64,000 nucleotides of DNA, from the NCBI GenBank assembly GCA_030425385.1, contig JAUIAH010000036.1:16236-80235 (forward strand), written 5' to 3'. The notes beneath the pieces are model-generated. The model was given only the letters and a program-made list of their open reading frames with translations, ran no database searches and was not told the origin of the DNA. This document shows, in pieces, positions 26,752 through 36,633 of the stretch (its first letter is position 1; each line of letters begins with the position of its first letter). The translations under genes were made by a program, and so were the position numbers. This stretch comes from Verrucomicrobiia bacterium. Its GTDB lineage: Bacteria > Verrucomicrobiota > Verrucomicrobiia > Verrucomicrobiales > DEV007.

Positions 26752-29700
26752 CTACTGCCGCACGCGGTAGTAACCTGCTGGGGCCGCTGCGCGCCCGGCG
26801 TCCGTCTCCTGAACGGTGCCGTTCACCCCATTGGCGATGATCTCCCAATTGAGCAGGTCAGTGGAGTATTCCACCTCTCCGGTGGTGCCCTCGGGAAGGG
26901 TGATTTGGAAGGCTCCATCCTCACCGATACCGACATTGGTGAGTGCTGGCAAGCGATCGCCGCCGCCAGGTGTCTCCAAGTTACCTTCGGCGACTTGAGG
27001 CGGCTTCGCCCCATTCGCCAACGCCACGATCTCTTCAGGAGTCAGCGTACGATTCCAAATGGAGATCTCATCGAGATCGCCGATGAAATACTGCTGATCG
27101 GCACCTTGCAAGCGAGATCCAAAGGTGACGTCTTCACCATCCGGATTGGTATTCACCTCCACCGTGGTGCTCCCGGTTCCGCCGACTTCTTGCAATTCAC
27201 CATCCACGTAGTGAACGAGGTCTTGCATGAACTGGCCGCCCTCAGGGAACACCGAAACCACGTGATGCCACTGACCATCATTGATCACTTTGGTGCCGAC
27301 ATGAAAGCTGCCTTGGATCTCGGTGCGGACGGCGCCGACGGGGCCATTGGCAGGATTCTCGTTCAGGCGCAGGTGCCATTTGAGACCTGTGTCAGAGCTT
27401 CCCCAGGCCACGGTGCCCGCGGCGGCATCGACGGCCCAGTCTGTCTTCACCCAGTAGGAAACTGCGCGAGGGTTGGCTCCGCTGATCCCTTTCCAACCGG
27501 GAATCGTCAGATCATCATCGCCATCGAAGGAAAGTGCTCCGCCCTGCGCGCCCGCGATCCAGGTAGGCGTGCCGTTGCGGACACTAGCATCTTTCCCGTT
27601 GCCCGTGCTGTCGGCCGCTGTGGATCCGGAGCCTTCGTCAAGGGACCAATAACCTTCGAGGCCACCAGCGGCCCCACCGCCGCCGCCGGTGCCTTCCGCA
27701 ATGGTCATGCCGAAGAGCGAACCATCGCAGCCATCAGCATTGGTGCCGTCGGTGCCCATGGGTGAGAGGATGAGATCCACCACATCGCCAGCGGCGAGAT
27801 TGGCCTGGATGGTCTGTTCCACACCCTCGCCGTCGGAACCTTCAATGGTGGCGCTGTCGACGCGGGTGCCGTTGATGTGAACGGCACCGGTCACGCCGTT
27901 GCCGCAATCAACATTCTGTTTGGCAATGTTCCAGGTGATCTCGGTCGGCCCACCAGGAGAAGTCCACCGGCGGATCACCCAATGTAATTCACCGTTGTTG
28001 TCTCCGTTAGGGTGTCCACTCTCATTGGCGAGCGTTGTCCAGGGAACATTGTCCCCATCGGCATTGGGTTCATCCCAGGTATTTCCGGTCCACCAGTCTT
28101 CGGGAAAGGCAATGAAGGCCGTGGTGTGGTCATAATCGACGGTGACATTGGCAGGGTCGACATTGCGATACCCGTAGAGCCAACCGTTGTCGACTTCAGG
28201 CCCGCCGAAGTCCTCCACACTGTTCGCTGGGAGGGTGCCCGGCTCATCAATCGGCGAAGGGGGAAGTGTGGAAACGGCGACGTCCTCGCCTTCGGTGCGC
28301 CCCACATTGGCTGCCGTGATCACTTGCCCATCGGCGTCGACGACGATGAAGCCACTCAGGCCGGGATCAACTCCATTGGCTGTGCCAGATACAATCTGAA
28401 TGGTTTGCGAACTCGCTGCAGCGGTGAAGGTGCCAATGACGGAAGTGTTGCCTCTCTCAAAGTCGCCACTGACATTGGTGCCATCGGAGCCGGCCTGATT
28501 GCGCGTGTCACAGCATTCTCGAGTATCGCCTGCGCCTAACAATTGCACCTGATAGACATTGCCAGCATTGAGCCCCGTGATTACAATGGAGGCTCCATCG
28601 GCATTCCATCCATGGCTGTTATAGACCGTGTCGAGGGCAGCATTTCCAGTGGTGCCGCCACCACCCGTGAAGAAGTCGCCTTCGGCGTTGCCTCCATCAT
28701 ACATGAAGGGCGAGAAGGCAATGGTAGAGCCACCGATGAGGTCCTGAGCGGTGGTATTGGGATTCGGATCCTCCCAGGTGATGGTGCCGGCACCGCCACC
28801 TTCGACGTTGGTGAGTTCACTGCCAGGATCGGCAAAGAGTCCAGCCACGTCTTCCGCAGAAATGGCGCGGTCATAGAATTGGACGTCGTCCATCCTGCCA
28901 TCGAGATTCAAGTTATTGAAGAACGAGCCAATCACGAAGGGATTCTCTTGGAGGATCTCGACCTGTAAGGGATCCGACTGTTCCGCAACGAGCACTCCGT
29001 CGACGTAGATCGCAGCGCGAGCCGTTTCCCAAGTGGCGACCACGTGATGGCTCTGTCCCACTTGGAGCACGGGTTCAGAAGTGCCGAATTCGGGCGCATC
29101 ATTCGTGAACCACTGCAGGGTGCCGTCTTGGTTGAGCAGCGCGAAGGTCGGGCTGCCGTTCTCTTGCCCTTTGGCGAAGATGGTTTGAAAGCCGTCGAGG
29201 CTATTCATTTCCACCCAAGTCGAAACAGAGAAGCGGATGAAACTATCAAACGTCTCACCGGGAACCGCACCGTAGGCGCCTCCTTGGAAGAGGGCGGAAG
29301 TGCCAGAGACCAAAGCGTCCTGCCCGAGACTTGCACCCGAGTAGGTGCCGTGACGATTCCATCCGGAAATGTCTAACATTTCGGTGCCATCAGCGTCGTC
29401 GAGCGACCAGCGTGCGATCGGCCCCGCGAGGTTGAGCACGCTCGCTGACAGAGTCGCCGAAAGCGTCGATTCTGTGGCGTCAGGATCATTCGTATTGTAG
29501 GTGAGGGTGGCCGTGTAAGAGCCTGTTTGCCCATTGGAATCGAATCCAATGAGAGCGTCTACGGTCTCTCCAGGAGCGATTTCCGAGGGGAAGTCGCCGA
29601 CAATGAAGAATGCATCAGCGTTGGGTCCCGAGATTTCAGGATTGCTCAATGTGAGGGTTTGAGAACTGCCTGCATTGCGAATGGAAAGGGCTTCCTGTCC

Positions 29701-31203
29701 CGCAGCTAATGACTGGTCAATACGGCCCAAGCGGACACTGCGATCAGCCACGGCGTTGGGATCGGATGGAATGGCGCTGAGGAGTACCAGCGTGCCATAC
29801 GTATCCTCGAAGTGCGGATTGCCGTCCCAATTGAGCTGGAGTTTGCGGTCACCGCCAGCGTCGTCGTCATTGATGTTGACGTTGAATCCCATCTCCATGT
29901 CCTCGCGATCACCCCCAACGAGGGTCGCCTTCTTCACAAGAAATTCGATTTCGTAGGACTTGCCATCCTCAGCGACGGTTGACTGCGCCCACCAATCGGC
30001 GTTCTCCCCATATGTAGGATTATTCGCTTCGGCGTCTCGCCAAGCACCATTGGTGGTGAAGACAAACTGGCCATCATAGATGTCGTCTGCGGGAACAATG
30101 CGAGTCGGCTTGTTGGTTTCGTTGGAATCAAAGAAGATCTCGACACTATCATCCTGCCACGTTTGGCCATCTTCAGAGTTGGGTTCCGCCGAGTCTGCCC
30201 GGATCTGCGTGTCCCAGACCTTGACGGCCACATAGATCGCTTCCTGGTCATGGGTGAGTCGCCATTCGAAGCGGTTGTCTTCCAGGTCAGCGTCGTCATC
30301 GCCCACGACGAAGACACCTGTGAAGGGATTGATCTCTACCACTTCGGCATTGGGGTATTCACTATCATTGATCTTGCCATCAATAACAGGAGGCGTGGCC
30401 TTGAGTGCTTCGTAGCGGCGATGGCCAATGACGAGATTTCCGTAGGTGGATTCCACATGGGTTTCTCCTGTCCAAATGAGGACACTCTCCGTGTCCGTGC
30501 CGCCGTTGTCGTCGTCGTTGATATTGACCGTGAAACCAATATGTTCTCCCGGCTGCGGATTGCCGATCATGCTTAGGGGAATTCGGAATTCCGCATGATA
30601 ACCATCGTCTGATTCCTTTGTTTGCGCGAACCACCCCGAACTCGGATCGTAGAGGGGGTTGCCAGCTTCCATGTGGCGATACGCATTGTTGGCAGTGATG
30701 ACAAACTGCCCACCCGTGTCGACGATATCGGGATTGGTTCCCGAGGTGTCCCGTGTATCGACGTTGCTGTTGTCGCCGTCGATGAAGATCTCGACACTAT
30801 CATCTTGCCAGGTATTGCCATTCTCGCTGCGCGCCTCTGCGGTGTCGGTAACGATGGTTTCGTCGAAGACGCGCACGCCAATGTAGAGAAAGCCATCCAG
30901 TGTCCCGGCAAAGATATCCGCACTGAGATCGGTATCGTCATCAGGAAGATCACCGCTCCCGAGATCGCCGCCAAGGACACCGTCGCCGTCGGCAGCGGGA
31001 TCGATGCGGAAAGTCCAGCCACTTTGGCTAACGGAAGCCCACTCGGTGTCGGTATCAATGACTCCATCAATAATGATGGGCCCGTTGATGGGGAGCGCTA
31101 GCCGCGTCTTGGTTTGATCGAGTTCAGTCTTGGCTGCGTGTGCCCAGGGGATCGCAAGGCAGGCGAGGCCGATGAGGGAGTGGAGTCGTCGAGTTCTCTT
31201 CAT
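26752..31203 (-). CDS. Giant exported protein with two CBM9-like and two LamG-like domains
   Basis: 1483 aa. Signal peptide (1-23). Two consecutive CBM9-like sugar-binding domains follow (about 35-257 and 258-480; each has 'P.IDG.I' at the front and 'DDSVEIFxD' in the middle). Next are an ASPM/SPD-2/Hydin-like beta domain (480-590), a first LamG/concanavalin-like domain (about 595-785), a Gly-rich 'GNAALDTVYNSHGW' domain (about 800-950), a second LamG domain (about 1180-1390) and a C-terminal 'YSTDLLNWEII' tail common in exported Verrucomicrobiota proteins. Probably carbohydrate binding at the cell surface; no catalytic domain seen. Monocistronic. Confidence 0.8.
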   Translation of the reverse strand: MKRTRRLHSLIGLACLAIPWAHAAKTELDQTKTRLALPINGPIIIDGVIDTDTEWASVSQSGWTFRIDPAADGDGVLGGDLGSGDLPDDDTDLSADIFAGTLDGFLYIGVRVFDETIVTDTAEARSENGNTWQDDSVEIFIDGDNSNVDTRDTSGTNPDIVDTGGQFVITANNAYRHMEAGNPLYDPSSGWFAQTKESDDGYHAEFRIPLSMIGNPQPGEHIGFTVNINDDDNGGTDTESVLIWTGETHVESTYGNLVIGHRRYEALKATPPVIDGKINDSEYPNAEVVEINPFTGVFVVGDDDADLEDNRFEWRLTHDQEAIYVAVKVWDTQIRADSAEPNSEDGQTWQDDSVEIFFDSNETNKPTRIVPADDIYDGQFVFTTNGAWRDAEANNPTYGENADWWAQSTVAEDGKSYEIEFLVKKATLVGGDREDMEMGFNVNINDDDAGGDRKLQLNWDGNPHFEDTYGTLVLLSAIPSDPNAVADRSVRLGRIDQSLAAGQEALSIRNAGSSQTLTLSNPEISGPNADAFFIVGDFPSEIAPGETVDALIGFDSNGQTGSYTATLTYNTNDPDATESTLSATLSASVLNLAGPIARWSLDDADGTEMLDISGWNRHGTYSGASLGQDALVSGTSALFQGGAYGAVPGETFDSFIRFSVSTWVEMNSLDGFQTIFAKGQENGSPTFALLNQDGTLQWFTNDAPEFGTSEPVLQVGQSHHVVATWETARAAIYVDGVLVAEQSDPLQVEILQENPFVIGSFFNNLNLDGRMDDVQFYDRAISAEDVAGLFADPGSELTNVEGGGAGTITWEDPNPNTTAQDLIGGSTIAFSPFMYDGGNAEGDFFTGGGGTTGNAALDTVYNSHGWNADGASIVITGLNAGNVYQVQLLGAGDTRECCDTRNQAGSDGTNVSGDFERGNTSVIGTFTAAASSQTIQIVSGTANGVDPGLSGFIVVDADGQVITAANVGRTEGEDVAVSTLPPSPIDEPGTLPANSVEDFGGPEVDNGWLYGYRNVDPANVTVDYDHTTAFIAFPEDWWTGNTWDEPNADGDNVPWTTLANESGHPNGDNNGELHWVIRRWTSPGGPTEITWNIAKQNVDCGNGVTGAVHINGTRVDSATIEGSDGEGVEQTIQANLAAGDVVDLILSPMGTDGTNADGCDGSLFGMTIAEGTGGGGGAAGGLEGYWSLDEGSGSTAADSTGNGKDASVRNGTPTWIAGAQGGALSFDGDDDLTIPGWKGISGANPRAVSYWVKTDWAVDAAAGTVAWGSSDTGLKWHLRLNENPANGPVGAVRTEIQGSFHVGTKVINDGQWHHVVSVFPEGGQFMQDLVHYVDGELQEVGGTGSTTVEVNTNPDGEDVTFGSRLQGADQQYFIGDLDEISIWNRTLTPEEIVALANGAKPPQVAEGNLETPGGGDRLPALTNVGIGEDGAFQITLPEGTTGEVEYSTDLLNWEIIANGVNGTVQETDAGRAAAPAGYYRVRQ

Positions 31204-31329
31204 GGGACGGAGATGTCAGGGTTAGGGTTTCTTTAAGACCTCGTGGAACGAGGTCATCCGGCCAGAAGATGAAATCTTTCCGCTAGGGTCAAGGCTGAAA
31301 GCGGTCCCAATCAAGAACCCTAAGAACCC

Positions 31330-32067
31330 TCAAGGGGAGGTGGAATGCTCAAGCGTCATCCCCAAATCTGCTGCCCGACCGCTGGGTAGTTCCATGATTT
31401 GAATCTTACGGAAATGGATCTCGGCTCCCTCGGACTCCAAACAAAGATAGCCACGACGAAGGTTGGCTTCTCGGATGCCGTTGACGAACTTCCCATTGAT
31501 CGAAAGCTTTACCGTACCGTCCACGGCCACGACAACATAGCGGTTCCACTCTCCTTTCCCTCGGCAACGCATTTCGTAGGACATGCTCCGGGTTCCTCTC
31601 GGATTCTCCGGGGTTGCCTGCATGCCCCCAGCTCCAAAGAGCTCGCCACTCACATATCCCAAATGTCGGGGCTCGCCATCGGGGGTGGCATGAATGTAAG
31701 GCCATTGGAGCTCTAGCATCTGCACCTCCATGCCTTTGGGCAAGCGAGAGGCTTGAGGCTTGGCATCGCTCCATAGGAACACACCAGAGTTTCCACCGGC
31801 CTCCATATGACGCCATTCGATGACGAGAATGAAATTCTCATACTGTTTCTCGGAGCGCATGACGCCAATGGGCAGCCCAGAGCAAATGAGCAAGCCTTCG
31901 CGAACAAACCAGGTCTCAGGGGAGGTGTTCACATCCACCCAATGCGTCAGATCCTCGCCATTGAAGAGATCAACAAATCCAAGGGTGGGCGCCTCTTCCT
32001 GGGCATTTGAGGAAAGAGTGAGAGTGATGATGAGCGAGAGGGTGACGCAGCGAAGGGACAGCAACAT
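31330..32067 (-). CDS. Exported DUF1080 (3-keto-disaccharide hydrolase-type) protein
   Basis: 245 aa from ATG 32067 with a signal peptide ending 'SSNAQE'. The DUF1080 fold starts '[17 protein letters not shown]' and includes '[21 protein letters not shown]', 'GMEVQML' and the closing '[19 protein letters not shown]'. Such concanavalin-like proteins are extremely numerous in Verrucomicrobiota and Planctomycetota; a few have been shown to act on 3-keto-disaccharides. Substrate here unknown. Lies just downstream of the glutamine synthetase terminator, so probably transcribed on its own. Confidence 0.88.
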   Translation of the reverse strand: MLLSLRCVTLSLIITLTLSSNAQEEAPTLGFVDLFNGEDLTHWVDVNTSPETWFVREGLLICSGLPIGVMRSEKQYENFILVIEWRHMEAGGNSGVFLWSDAKPQASRLPKGMEVQMLELQWPYIHATPDGEPRHLGYVSGELFGAGGMQATPENPRGTRSMSYEMRCRGKGEWNRYVVVAVDGTVKLSINGKFVNGIREANLRRGYLCLESEGAEIHFRKIQIMELPSGRAADLGMTLEHSTSP

Positions 32068-32112
32068 GGGCTGATCTTGAGGGGATCGCCCTTTCGTTGG
32101 CAATCCTTTGCA

Positions 32113-32149
32113 ACAAGAAAGCCCACCCCTCACGAAGAGAGGTGGGCTT
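32113..32149 (-). terminator. Rho-independent terminator after glutamine synthetase
   Basis: On the minus strand a nine-base stem (aagcccacc, loop, ggtgggctt) is followed by ttcttg, 26 bases after the glutamine synthetase stop. Confidence 0.75.
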
Positions 32150-32174
32150 GAGAGATGCTTTCGAAATCGCTCGC

Positions 32175-33188
32175 CTAAACGGCGACTTCGTTGATCGTCT
32201 TGAGAATGCGTCCGGCAATGGCGTAAGGATCGCCCTGTGAGTTGGGGCGTCGATCTTCCAAGTAGCCTTTGTAGTCGGCATTAACGAAACTGTGAGGCAC
32301 ACGGATCGATGCGCCACGGTCAGCGATGCCATAAGAGAAGGTATCGATCGCCTGGGTCTCGTGGAGACCAGTCAAACGCATGTGGTTATCAGGGCCGTAG
32401 ACGGCGATGTGCTCTTCCATGTTCTCCTTGAAGCGGTCCATGAGTTTCTCAAAGTACTCTTTCCCACCGACTTCGCGTAGATGCTTAGTGGAGAAGTTGG
32501 CGTGCATGCCAGAGCCGTTCCAGTCCGTATCTCCGAGTGGTTTGCAGTGCCATTCGACGTCGACGCCATAGGTCTCACAGACACGCAAGAGGATATAACG
32601 GGCCACCCACATCTGGTCAGCACAATTGGCAGAACCCTTGCCGAAGATCTGGAATTCCCATTGGCCCTTAGCCACTTCAGCATTGATGCCTTCGTGGTTG
32701 ATGCCAGCGTCTAGGCAGATATCGAGGTGCTCCTCCACAATTTGACGTGCCACGTCGCCAACGTTCTTGAAGCCTACACCAGTGTAGTATTGTCCTTGAG
32801 GGAAGGGGTATCCATGCTTGGGGAAGCCTAACGGACGCCCATCTTCATAGAGGAAATACTCTTGCTCAAAGCCAAACCAGGCATCGGGATCATCGGGAAT
32901 GCCCGCACGCGTGTTAGAAGGATGCGGTTCACCGTTAGGCAGCATCACTTCGCACATGACGAGTCCGCCATTACGGCGGGTGCTGTCTGGGTAAACGGCA
33001 ACGGGCTTGAGGATACAATCGGAATCACTCCCGTCCGCTTGTTGAGTCGAGCTTCCGTCAAAACCCCACTCAGGCAATTGGTCGAGAGTAGGGAAGGAGT
33101 CGAACTCCATGATCTTGGTCTTGCCACGGATGTTCGCTACGGGCGTGTATCCGTCGAGCCAAAGGTATTCCAGTTTGAATTTGGGCAT
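32175..33188 (-). CDS. glnII: Glutamine synthetase, type II (eukaryotic-like)
   Basis: 337 aa, ATP-dependent glutamine synthesis from glutamate and ammonium. The N-terminus '[19 protein letters not shown]' with '[17 protein letters not shown]', '[12 protein letters not shown]', '[10 protein letters not shown]' and '[11 protein letters not shown]' is the GSII pattern; GSI would be about 470 aa. No adenylylation-site loop (NLYDLP), so control by GlnE is not expected. It sits alone with 222 bases of upstream non-coding DNA, some AT-rich, and its own terminator. GSII in bacteria is less common than GSI and points to gene transfer or lineage-specific retention. Confidence 0.95.
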   Translation of the reverse strand: MPKFKLEYLWLDGYTPVANIRGKTKIMEFDSFPTLDQLPEWGFDGSSTQQADGSDSDCILKPVAVYPDSTRRNGGLVMCEVMLPNGEPHPSNTRAGIPDDPDAWFGFEQEYFLYEDGRPLGFPKHGYPFPQGQYYTGVGFKNVGDVARQIVEEHLDICLDAGINHEGINAEVAKGQWEFQIFGKGSANCADQMWVARYILLRVCETYGVDVEWHCKPLGDTDWNGSGMHANFSTKHLREVGGKEYFEKLMDRFKENMEEHIAVYGPDNHMRLTGLHETQAIDTFSYGIADRGASIRVPHSFVNADYKGYLEDRRPNSQGDPYAIAGRILKTINEVAV

Positions 33189-33354
33189 CGTGTGTTGCTT
33201 CTACTAGGTTATGGTTTGGATAGGTGAGGGAGGTCGTTCGATGGAGAATGACCGTCCTCAGAGGTCATTTCGCGAGCACGTTATATGCCAGCCGATTGCA
33301 AATAAAAGCGAATTCTCACGAATGGTTCCCCTGGTAGAAAGTCTGTATAATTAA

Positions 33355-33378
33355 CGCCAAATAGGGGCCCAATTGGCG
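33355..33378 (-). terminator. Possible terminator hairpin after malate dehydrogenase
   Basis: Six-base inverted repeat (cgccaa ... ttggcg, 12-base loop) 33 bases after the mdh stop, followed on the minus strand by the AT-rich ttaattata. It is also inside the glnII upstream region, so it could instead be regulatory. Confidence 0.35.
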
Positions 33379-33410
33379 ATATTTAGACAGAAATTTGCGG
33401 AGTCTGTTAG

Positions 33411-34394
33411 TTAGAGCAGCTCTTTCACTGCGTCGCGCTCTTCGTTGAGTTCGCCCACGGTGGCGTCGATCTTGGCGCGGCTGAAATCATTGATGTCGAT
33501 GCCTTCTGCCACGGACCAGCCGCCCTGGCCATCGCTGCGAATCGGGAGCGACGCGATGAGGCCCTCGTCGACGCCATAGCTCCCATCGGAACACACGCAG
33601 ACGCTGTTCACATCCCACTGCGGTGTGGGTGTCGTGAGGCAGCGGACGGTATCGACGACGGCGTTGGCGGCTGAGGCTGCCGAGGAAGCTCCGCGGGCTT
33701 TGATAATGGCGGCTCCGCGTTGCTGCACCGTGCTGATGAAGTCGCCTTTCAGCCAGGCTTCATCGGAAATGACACTGGTTGCGGGCTGACCGGCGATGTG
33801 GGCGTTGTAGAAGTCGGGATACTGCGTAGCGGAATGATTGCCCCAGATGATCATGTGATTCACTTTGCTCACATGCACACCCGCTTTGGCTGCGAGCTGG
33901 GACTTGGCACGATTCTCATCCAGCTTGGTCATGGCGAACCAGCGATCGCGCGGGATATCCTTGGCGTTATTCATGGCGATCAAGCAGTTCGTGTTGCAGG
34001 GGTTTCCCACCACGACGGTGCGGACATCGGAGGCTGCATTTGCCTGAATGGCCTGGCCTTGACCGGTAAAGATCTTGCCGTTGATGCCTAACAAGTCTTT
34101 CCGCTCCATGCCGGGTCCTCGAGGGACACTGCCTACGAGAAGGGCCCAGTTCACCCCACGAAAACCTTCATTGAGATCGGAGGTGGGCACGATGCCCTGA
34201 AGGAGTGGGAAGGCGCAGTCGTCCAACTCCATCACCACACCTTGCAAGGCGTCGAGCGCTTTCGGGATCTCAATGAGGTGAAGCTTAACCGGCTGATCGG
34301 GACCAAACATCGCGCCTGAAGCGATACGGAAGAGGAGGGCGTAGCCGATTTGTCCGGCGGCACCAGTGACTGCAACTGTGATAGGTTCTTTCAT
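33411..34394 (-). CDS. mdh: Malate dehydrogenase
   Basis: 327 aa, NAD-dependent interconversion of malate and oxaloacetate in the TCA cycle. NAD-binding '[16 protein letters not shown]' at the N-terminus, the substrate-binding Arg loop '[12 protein letters not shown]', '[12 protein letters not shown]' and the catalytic His in '[13 protein letters not shown]' follow the cytosolic-type (group 2) MDH family. A single ordinary enzyme gene between the isomerase gene (46 bases upstream) and glnII. Confidence 0.96.
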   Translation of the reverse strand: MKEPITVAVTGAAGQIGYALLFRIASGAMFGPDQPVKLHLIEIPKALDALQGVVMELDDCAFPLLQGIVPTSDLNEGFRGVNWALLVGSVPRGPGMERKDLLGINGKIFTGQGQAIQANAASDVRTVVVGNPCNTNCLIAMNNAKDIPRDRWFAMTKLDENRAKSQLAAKAGVHVSKVNHMIIWGNHSATQYPDFYNAHIAGQPATSVISDEAWLKGDFISTVQQRGAAIIKARGASSAASAANAVVDTVRCLTTPTPQWDVNSVCVCSDGSYGVDEGLIASLPIRSDGQGGWSVAEGIDINDFSRAKIDATVGELNEERDAVKELL

Positions 34395-34440
34395 AGGAGG
34401 ATGCGTTATGTATCTGAGTTAGAGAGTGGAATGAGGGAAA

Positions 34441-35028
34441 TCAAAGGGTGGCAGGCATGTCAAAGAGGGCATGCTCGATGGCGAGGCAAAGCGTGTGGAT
34501 GAGCACTTGGTGGACCTCTTGGATGCGTGCTGTAGAAGTGCTAGGGACAATCAGATCCACGGTGGCGAGACCCGCACAGGCGCCACCGTCCTTGCCTAAC
34601 AAAGAAATGGAAGTGAGACCGCTGGTGTGTGCTTCTTCTAACGCATGCACGACATTTGGAGACTGGCCGCTGGTGGAGATCGCCACGAGCGTGTCGCCTG
34701 GCCGACCGAGCCCACGCACCTGGCGCGCGAAGACGTGGTCATAGCCGTAATCGTTCGCCGTTGCCGTGAGAAAGGAAGGGTCCGAACTGAGGGAAATCGC
34801 AGCGAGCGGGGCGCGGTCATCTTTCAGTCGGCAGAGGAGCTCTGTAGTAAAGTGACAGGCATCGGCAGCGCTCCCGCCATTGCCGCAGGCGAGGATGCGG
34901 CCATCCTTTCGCAGCGTTTCTGTAAGTAACTCGGCCGCCGCCTGAACCTCATCCTGCAAGGTCTTGGAAGCTTCCAAGGTAGCGATGGCCGCCTGAATTT
35001 GGTCGAGATAGATTTCCTGAACGGACAC
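34441..35028 (-). CDS. gmhA: SIS-domain phosphosugar isomerase, GmhA-like
   Basis: 195 aa from GTG 35028, chosen because 'SVQEIYLDQIQAAIATLEA' is the usual GmhA N-terminus and the upstream frame is non-coding. 'ILACGNGGSAADACHFTTELLCR' and 'LVAISTSGQSPNVVHAL' are the SIS-domain phosphosugar-binding loops, and 'IQEVHQVLIHTLC' carries the catalytic Glu-His of GmhA. Converts sedoheptulose 7-phosphate to D-glycero-D-manno-heptose 7-phosphate for LPS heptose. No other heptose gene is next to it. A DiaA-like role is a less likely alternative. Confidence 0.85.
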   Translation of the reverse strand: MSVQEIYLDQIQAAIATLEASKTLQDEVQAAAELLTETLRKDGRILACGNGGSAADACHFTTELLCRLKDDRAPLAAISLSSDPSFLTATANDYGYDHVFARQVRGLGRPGDTLVAISTSGQSPNVVHALEEAHTSGLTSISLLGKDGGACAGLATVDLIVPSTSTARIQEVHQVLIHTLCLAIEHALFDMPATL

Positions 35029-35062
35029 GGGTGCTGCTATTGAACACCCAACCGTTCCCTTG

Positions 35063-36523
35063 TCACACGGATTCCAAGGCTTTTTCCGGTGACGACACAG
35101 GCCGAATCCGAGAGGTTTGCTCCAGGATCTTGCGAAACGACGTGCGGAAGCGGTCCCAGTGGGGATCTTCCATGAGTTCGCGCGGCCCTTTCTCAAAACG
35201 CGCCAGCCACAGCGTCCCGGGATCATTCTCCAAGCCCGCCAGATCTAGGAAGGAGATCTGCACGTGGCGCCCCGGATGTTGGAAAAGCTTGCGCAACAAT
35301 GAGAGACTGGTTTCCTGACCGAATTCTTTCGGGTCCACGGACCACTGATTCACCAGGCGTCGTCGGAAGACCTTGTCATGCGTCCACAGCCGTTTGAGCG
35401 ATTCACTACCGAATTGGGTGAAACTCTGCCCGGTGGCCATTGGTGGAATGAGTTTCCCATTGGGAGCTGGCCAAAGTTCGGTCGTCTGCATCGATAACGA
35501 AGGGAGACTTTCCCAGGCCACTTTGATAGGATTCTCCGTGAGCTCTTCGCCCGTGGATTGGGGAAAACGCTTCAAGAACGCTTGCACGGCACCGTCTCCA
35601 TCCAACTTGGTCGTCGTGTCTTGGAAATCCAGGACGCGGAATTGATCAAAGAGAGGCGCGAGCCGTCGCAGACGCGCTTCCAGCTGGCCGAGCAGATTCT
35701 CTTCGCACACTGCCTTGCGCTGTCCCTCCACTTGTTCAGTGCGGTAGCTGTCAGGGGCGCGGAAGAATTCGACACAATGTGGGGAGATGGCACAGCGCAG
35801 ATCCGTGATGAGCGTGATCTCACACCGCTCAGCATGCGCTTTCACGGCCTGCCACTGCGTGTCTGCAATCCACTGCACATAGGCGTAGAAGGCGAGCTGA
35901 CGCTCCACCGCTTCCGGCTTCTTGGCGGCGATCGTCGCGACAAATTGCTTGGCGTCAGCGTAGCGCCCGTAGTCCTCGCTCCAGTCCTCCCAGCTTTCGC
36001 GGCCCTGCTCGAAGTCCATGAGCATCCGATATAAGCTGTAGTCCGGCAGCCAGGCCCCTTCCCGCGTGCAGAAACGATGATAGTCGCGCGCTCGCTCCGT
36101 GCCCTTGAGGTAGTGGGTCTCCCAGAACGCCTCGAATCCTCGCCAGAGAAGATCAAGCTTCAGCTTCTTCACCCGATTGTACCGTAGTGAGCGCTGCGAT
36201 GATTCCTGAGCCATTGGGAACGAGGCCAGAACCGCCTCATAGCTCTCTTTCGAGATGTCCGCGACCTTTTCCGGTGAGGCATCGATATGAATGGGATCCA
36301 GCGCGAATAGGCTCAGAGGCGAGAAGGGATCATTCCCCTTCACCGTCTCTTGGATCGGGAGAATCGTCAGACTCTGCAGGCCGAGGGCATGGGCGAGATC
36401 GATCAGCTCGTGGACCACCTGGGTGTCACCACAGCCGAGATCGCCCTCCCGGGGGATCGCGAATACCGGCACTTCCAGGCCGGCGGATCGCTCAGATAGA
36501 AGTCGTGTGGAAACCTCGCTCAT
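35063..36523 (-). CDS. GH77-like (4-alpha-glucanotransferase family) protein, divergent
   Basis: 486 aa from ATG 36523; an in-frame GTG at 36538 is possible. The N-terminal third matches amylomaltases: 'FAIPREGDLGCGD', 'LGLQSLTILPIQET', 'NDPFSPLSLFALDP' and later 'FCTREGAWLPDYSLYRML'. However, the canonical catalytic blocks of MalQ (RIDHFRG with the nucleophile Asp, and GEDLG with the acid Glu) are not recognisable; the nearest is 'FRVLDFQDTTT'. It may be an inactive or repurposed relative. An AT-rich stretch lies immediately upstream. Confidence 0.7.
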   Translation of the reverse strand: MSEVSTRLLSERSAGLEVPVFAIPREGDLGCGDTQVVHELIDLAHALGLQSLTILPIQETVKGNDPFSPLSLFALDPIHIDASPEKVADISKESYEAVLASFPMAQESSQRSLRYNRVKKLKLDLLWRGFEAFWETHYLKGTERARDYHRFCTREGAWLPDYSLYRMLMDFEQGRESWEDWSEDYGRYADAKQFVATIAAKKPEAVERQLAFYAYVQWIADTQWQAVKAHAERCEITLITDLRCAISPHCVEFFRAPDSYRTEQVEGQRKAVCEENLLGQLEARLRRLAPLFDQFRVLDFQDTTTKLDGDGAVQAFLKRFPQSTGEELTENPIKVAWESLPSLSMQTTELWPAPNGKLIPPMATGQSFTQFGSESLKRLWTHDKVFRRRLVNQWSVDPKEFGQETSLSLLRKLFQHPGRHVQISFLDLAGLENDPGTLWLARFEKGPRELMEDPHWDRFRTSFRKILEQTSRIRPVSSPEKALESV

Positions 36524-36538
36524 GACTAGCGAGGGCAC

Positions 36539-36633
36539 TCAACATGGAAATTATTCTAAAATCTAGATAATTCTTAATAAATCTGAAATATTTTTAAAAC
36601 AATGCTGGTTGTAGGCGTTCGCCGTTGCCCTTC
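36539..36633 (-). promoter_or_regulatory. AT-rich upstream region of the GH77-like gene
   Basis: About 60 of these bases are strikingly AT-rich compared with the flanking genes (e.g. 36541-36602) and are the only spacer between two minus-strand genes. This is where a promoter for the GH77-like gene would be expected; no single -35/-10 pair is convincing. Confidence 0.35.
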
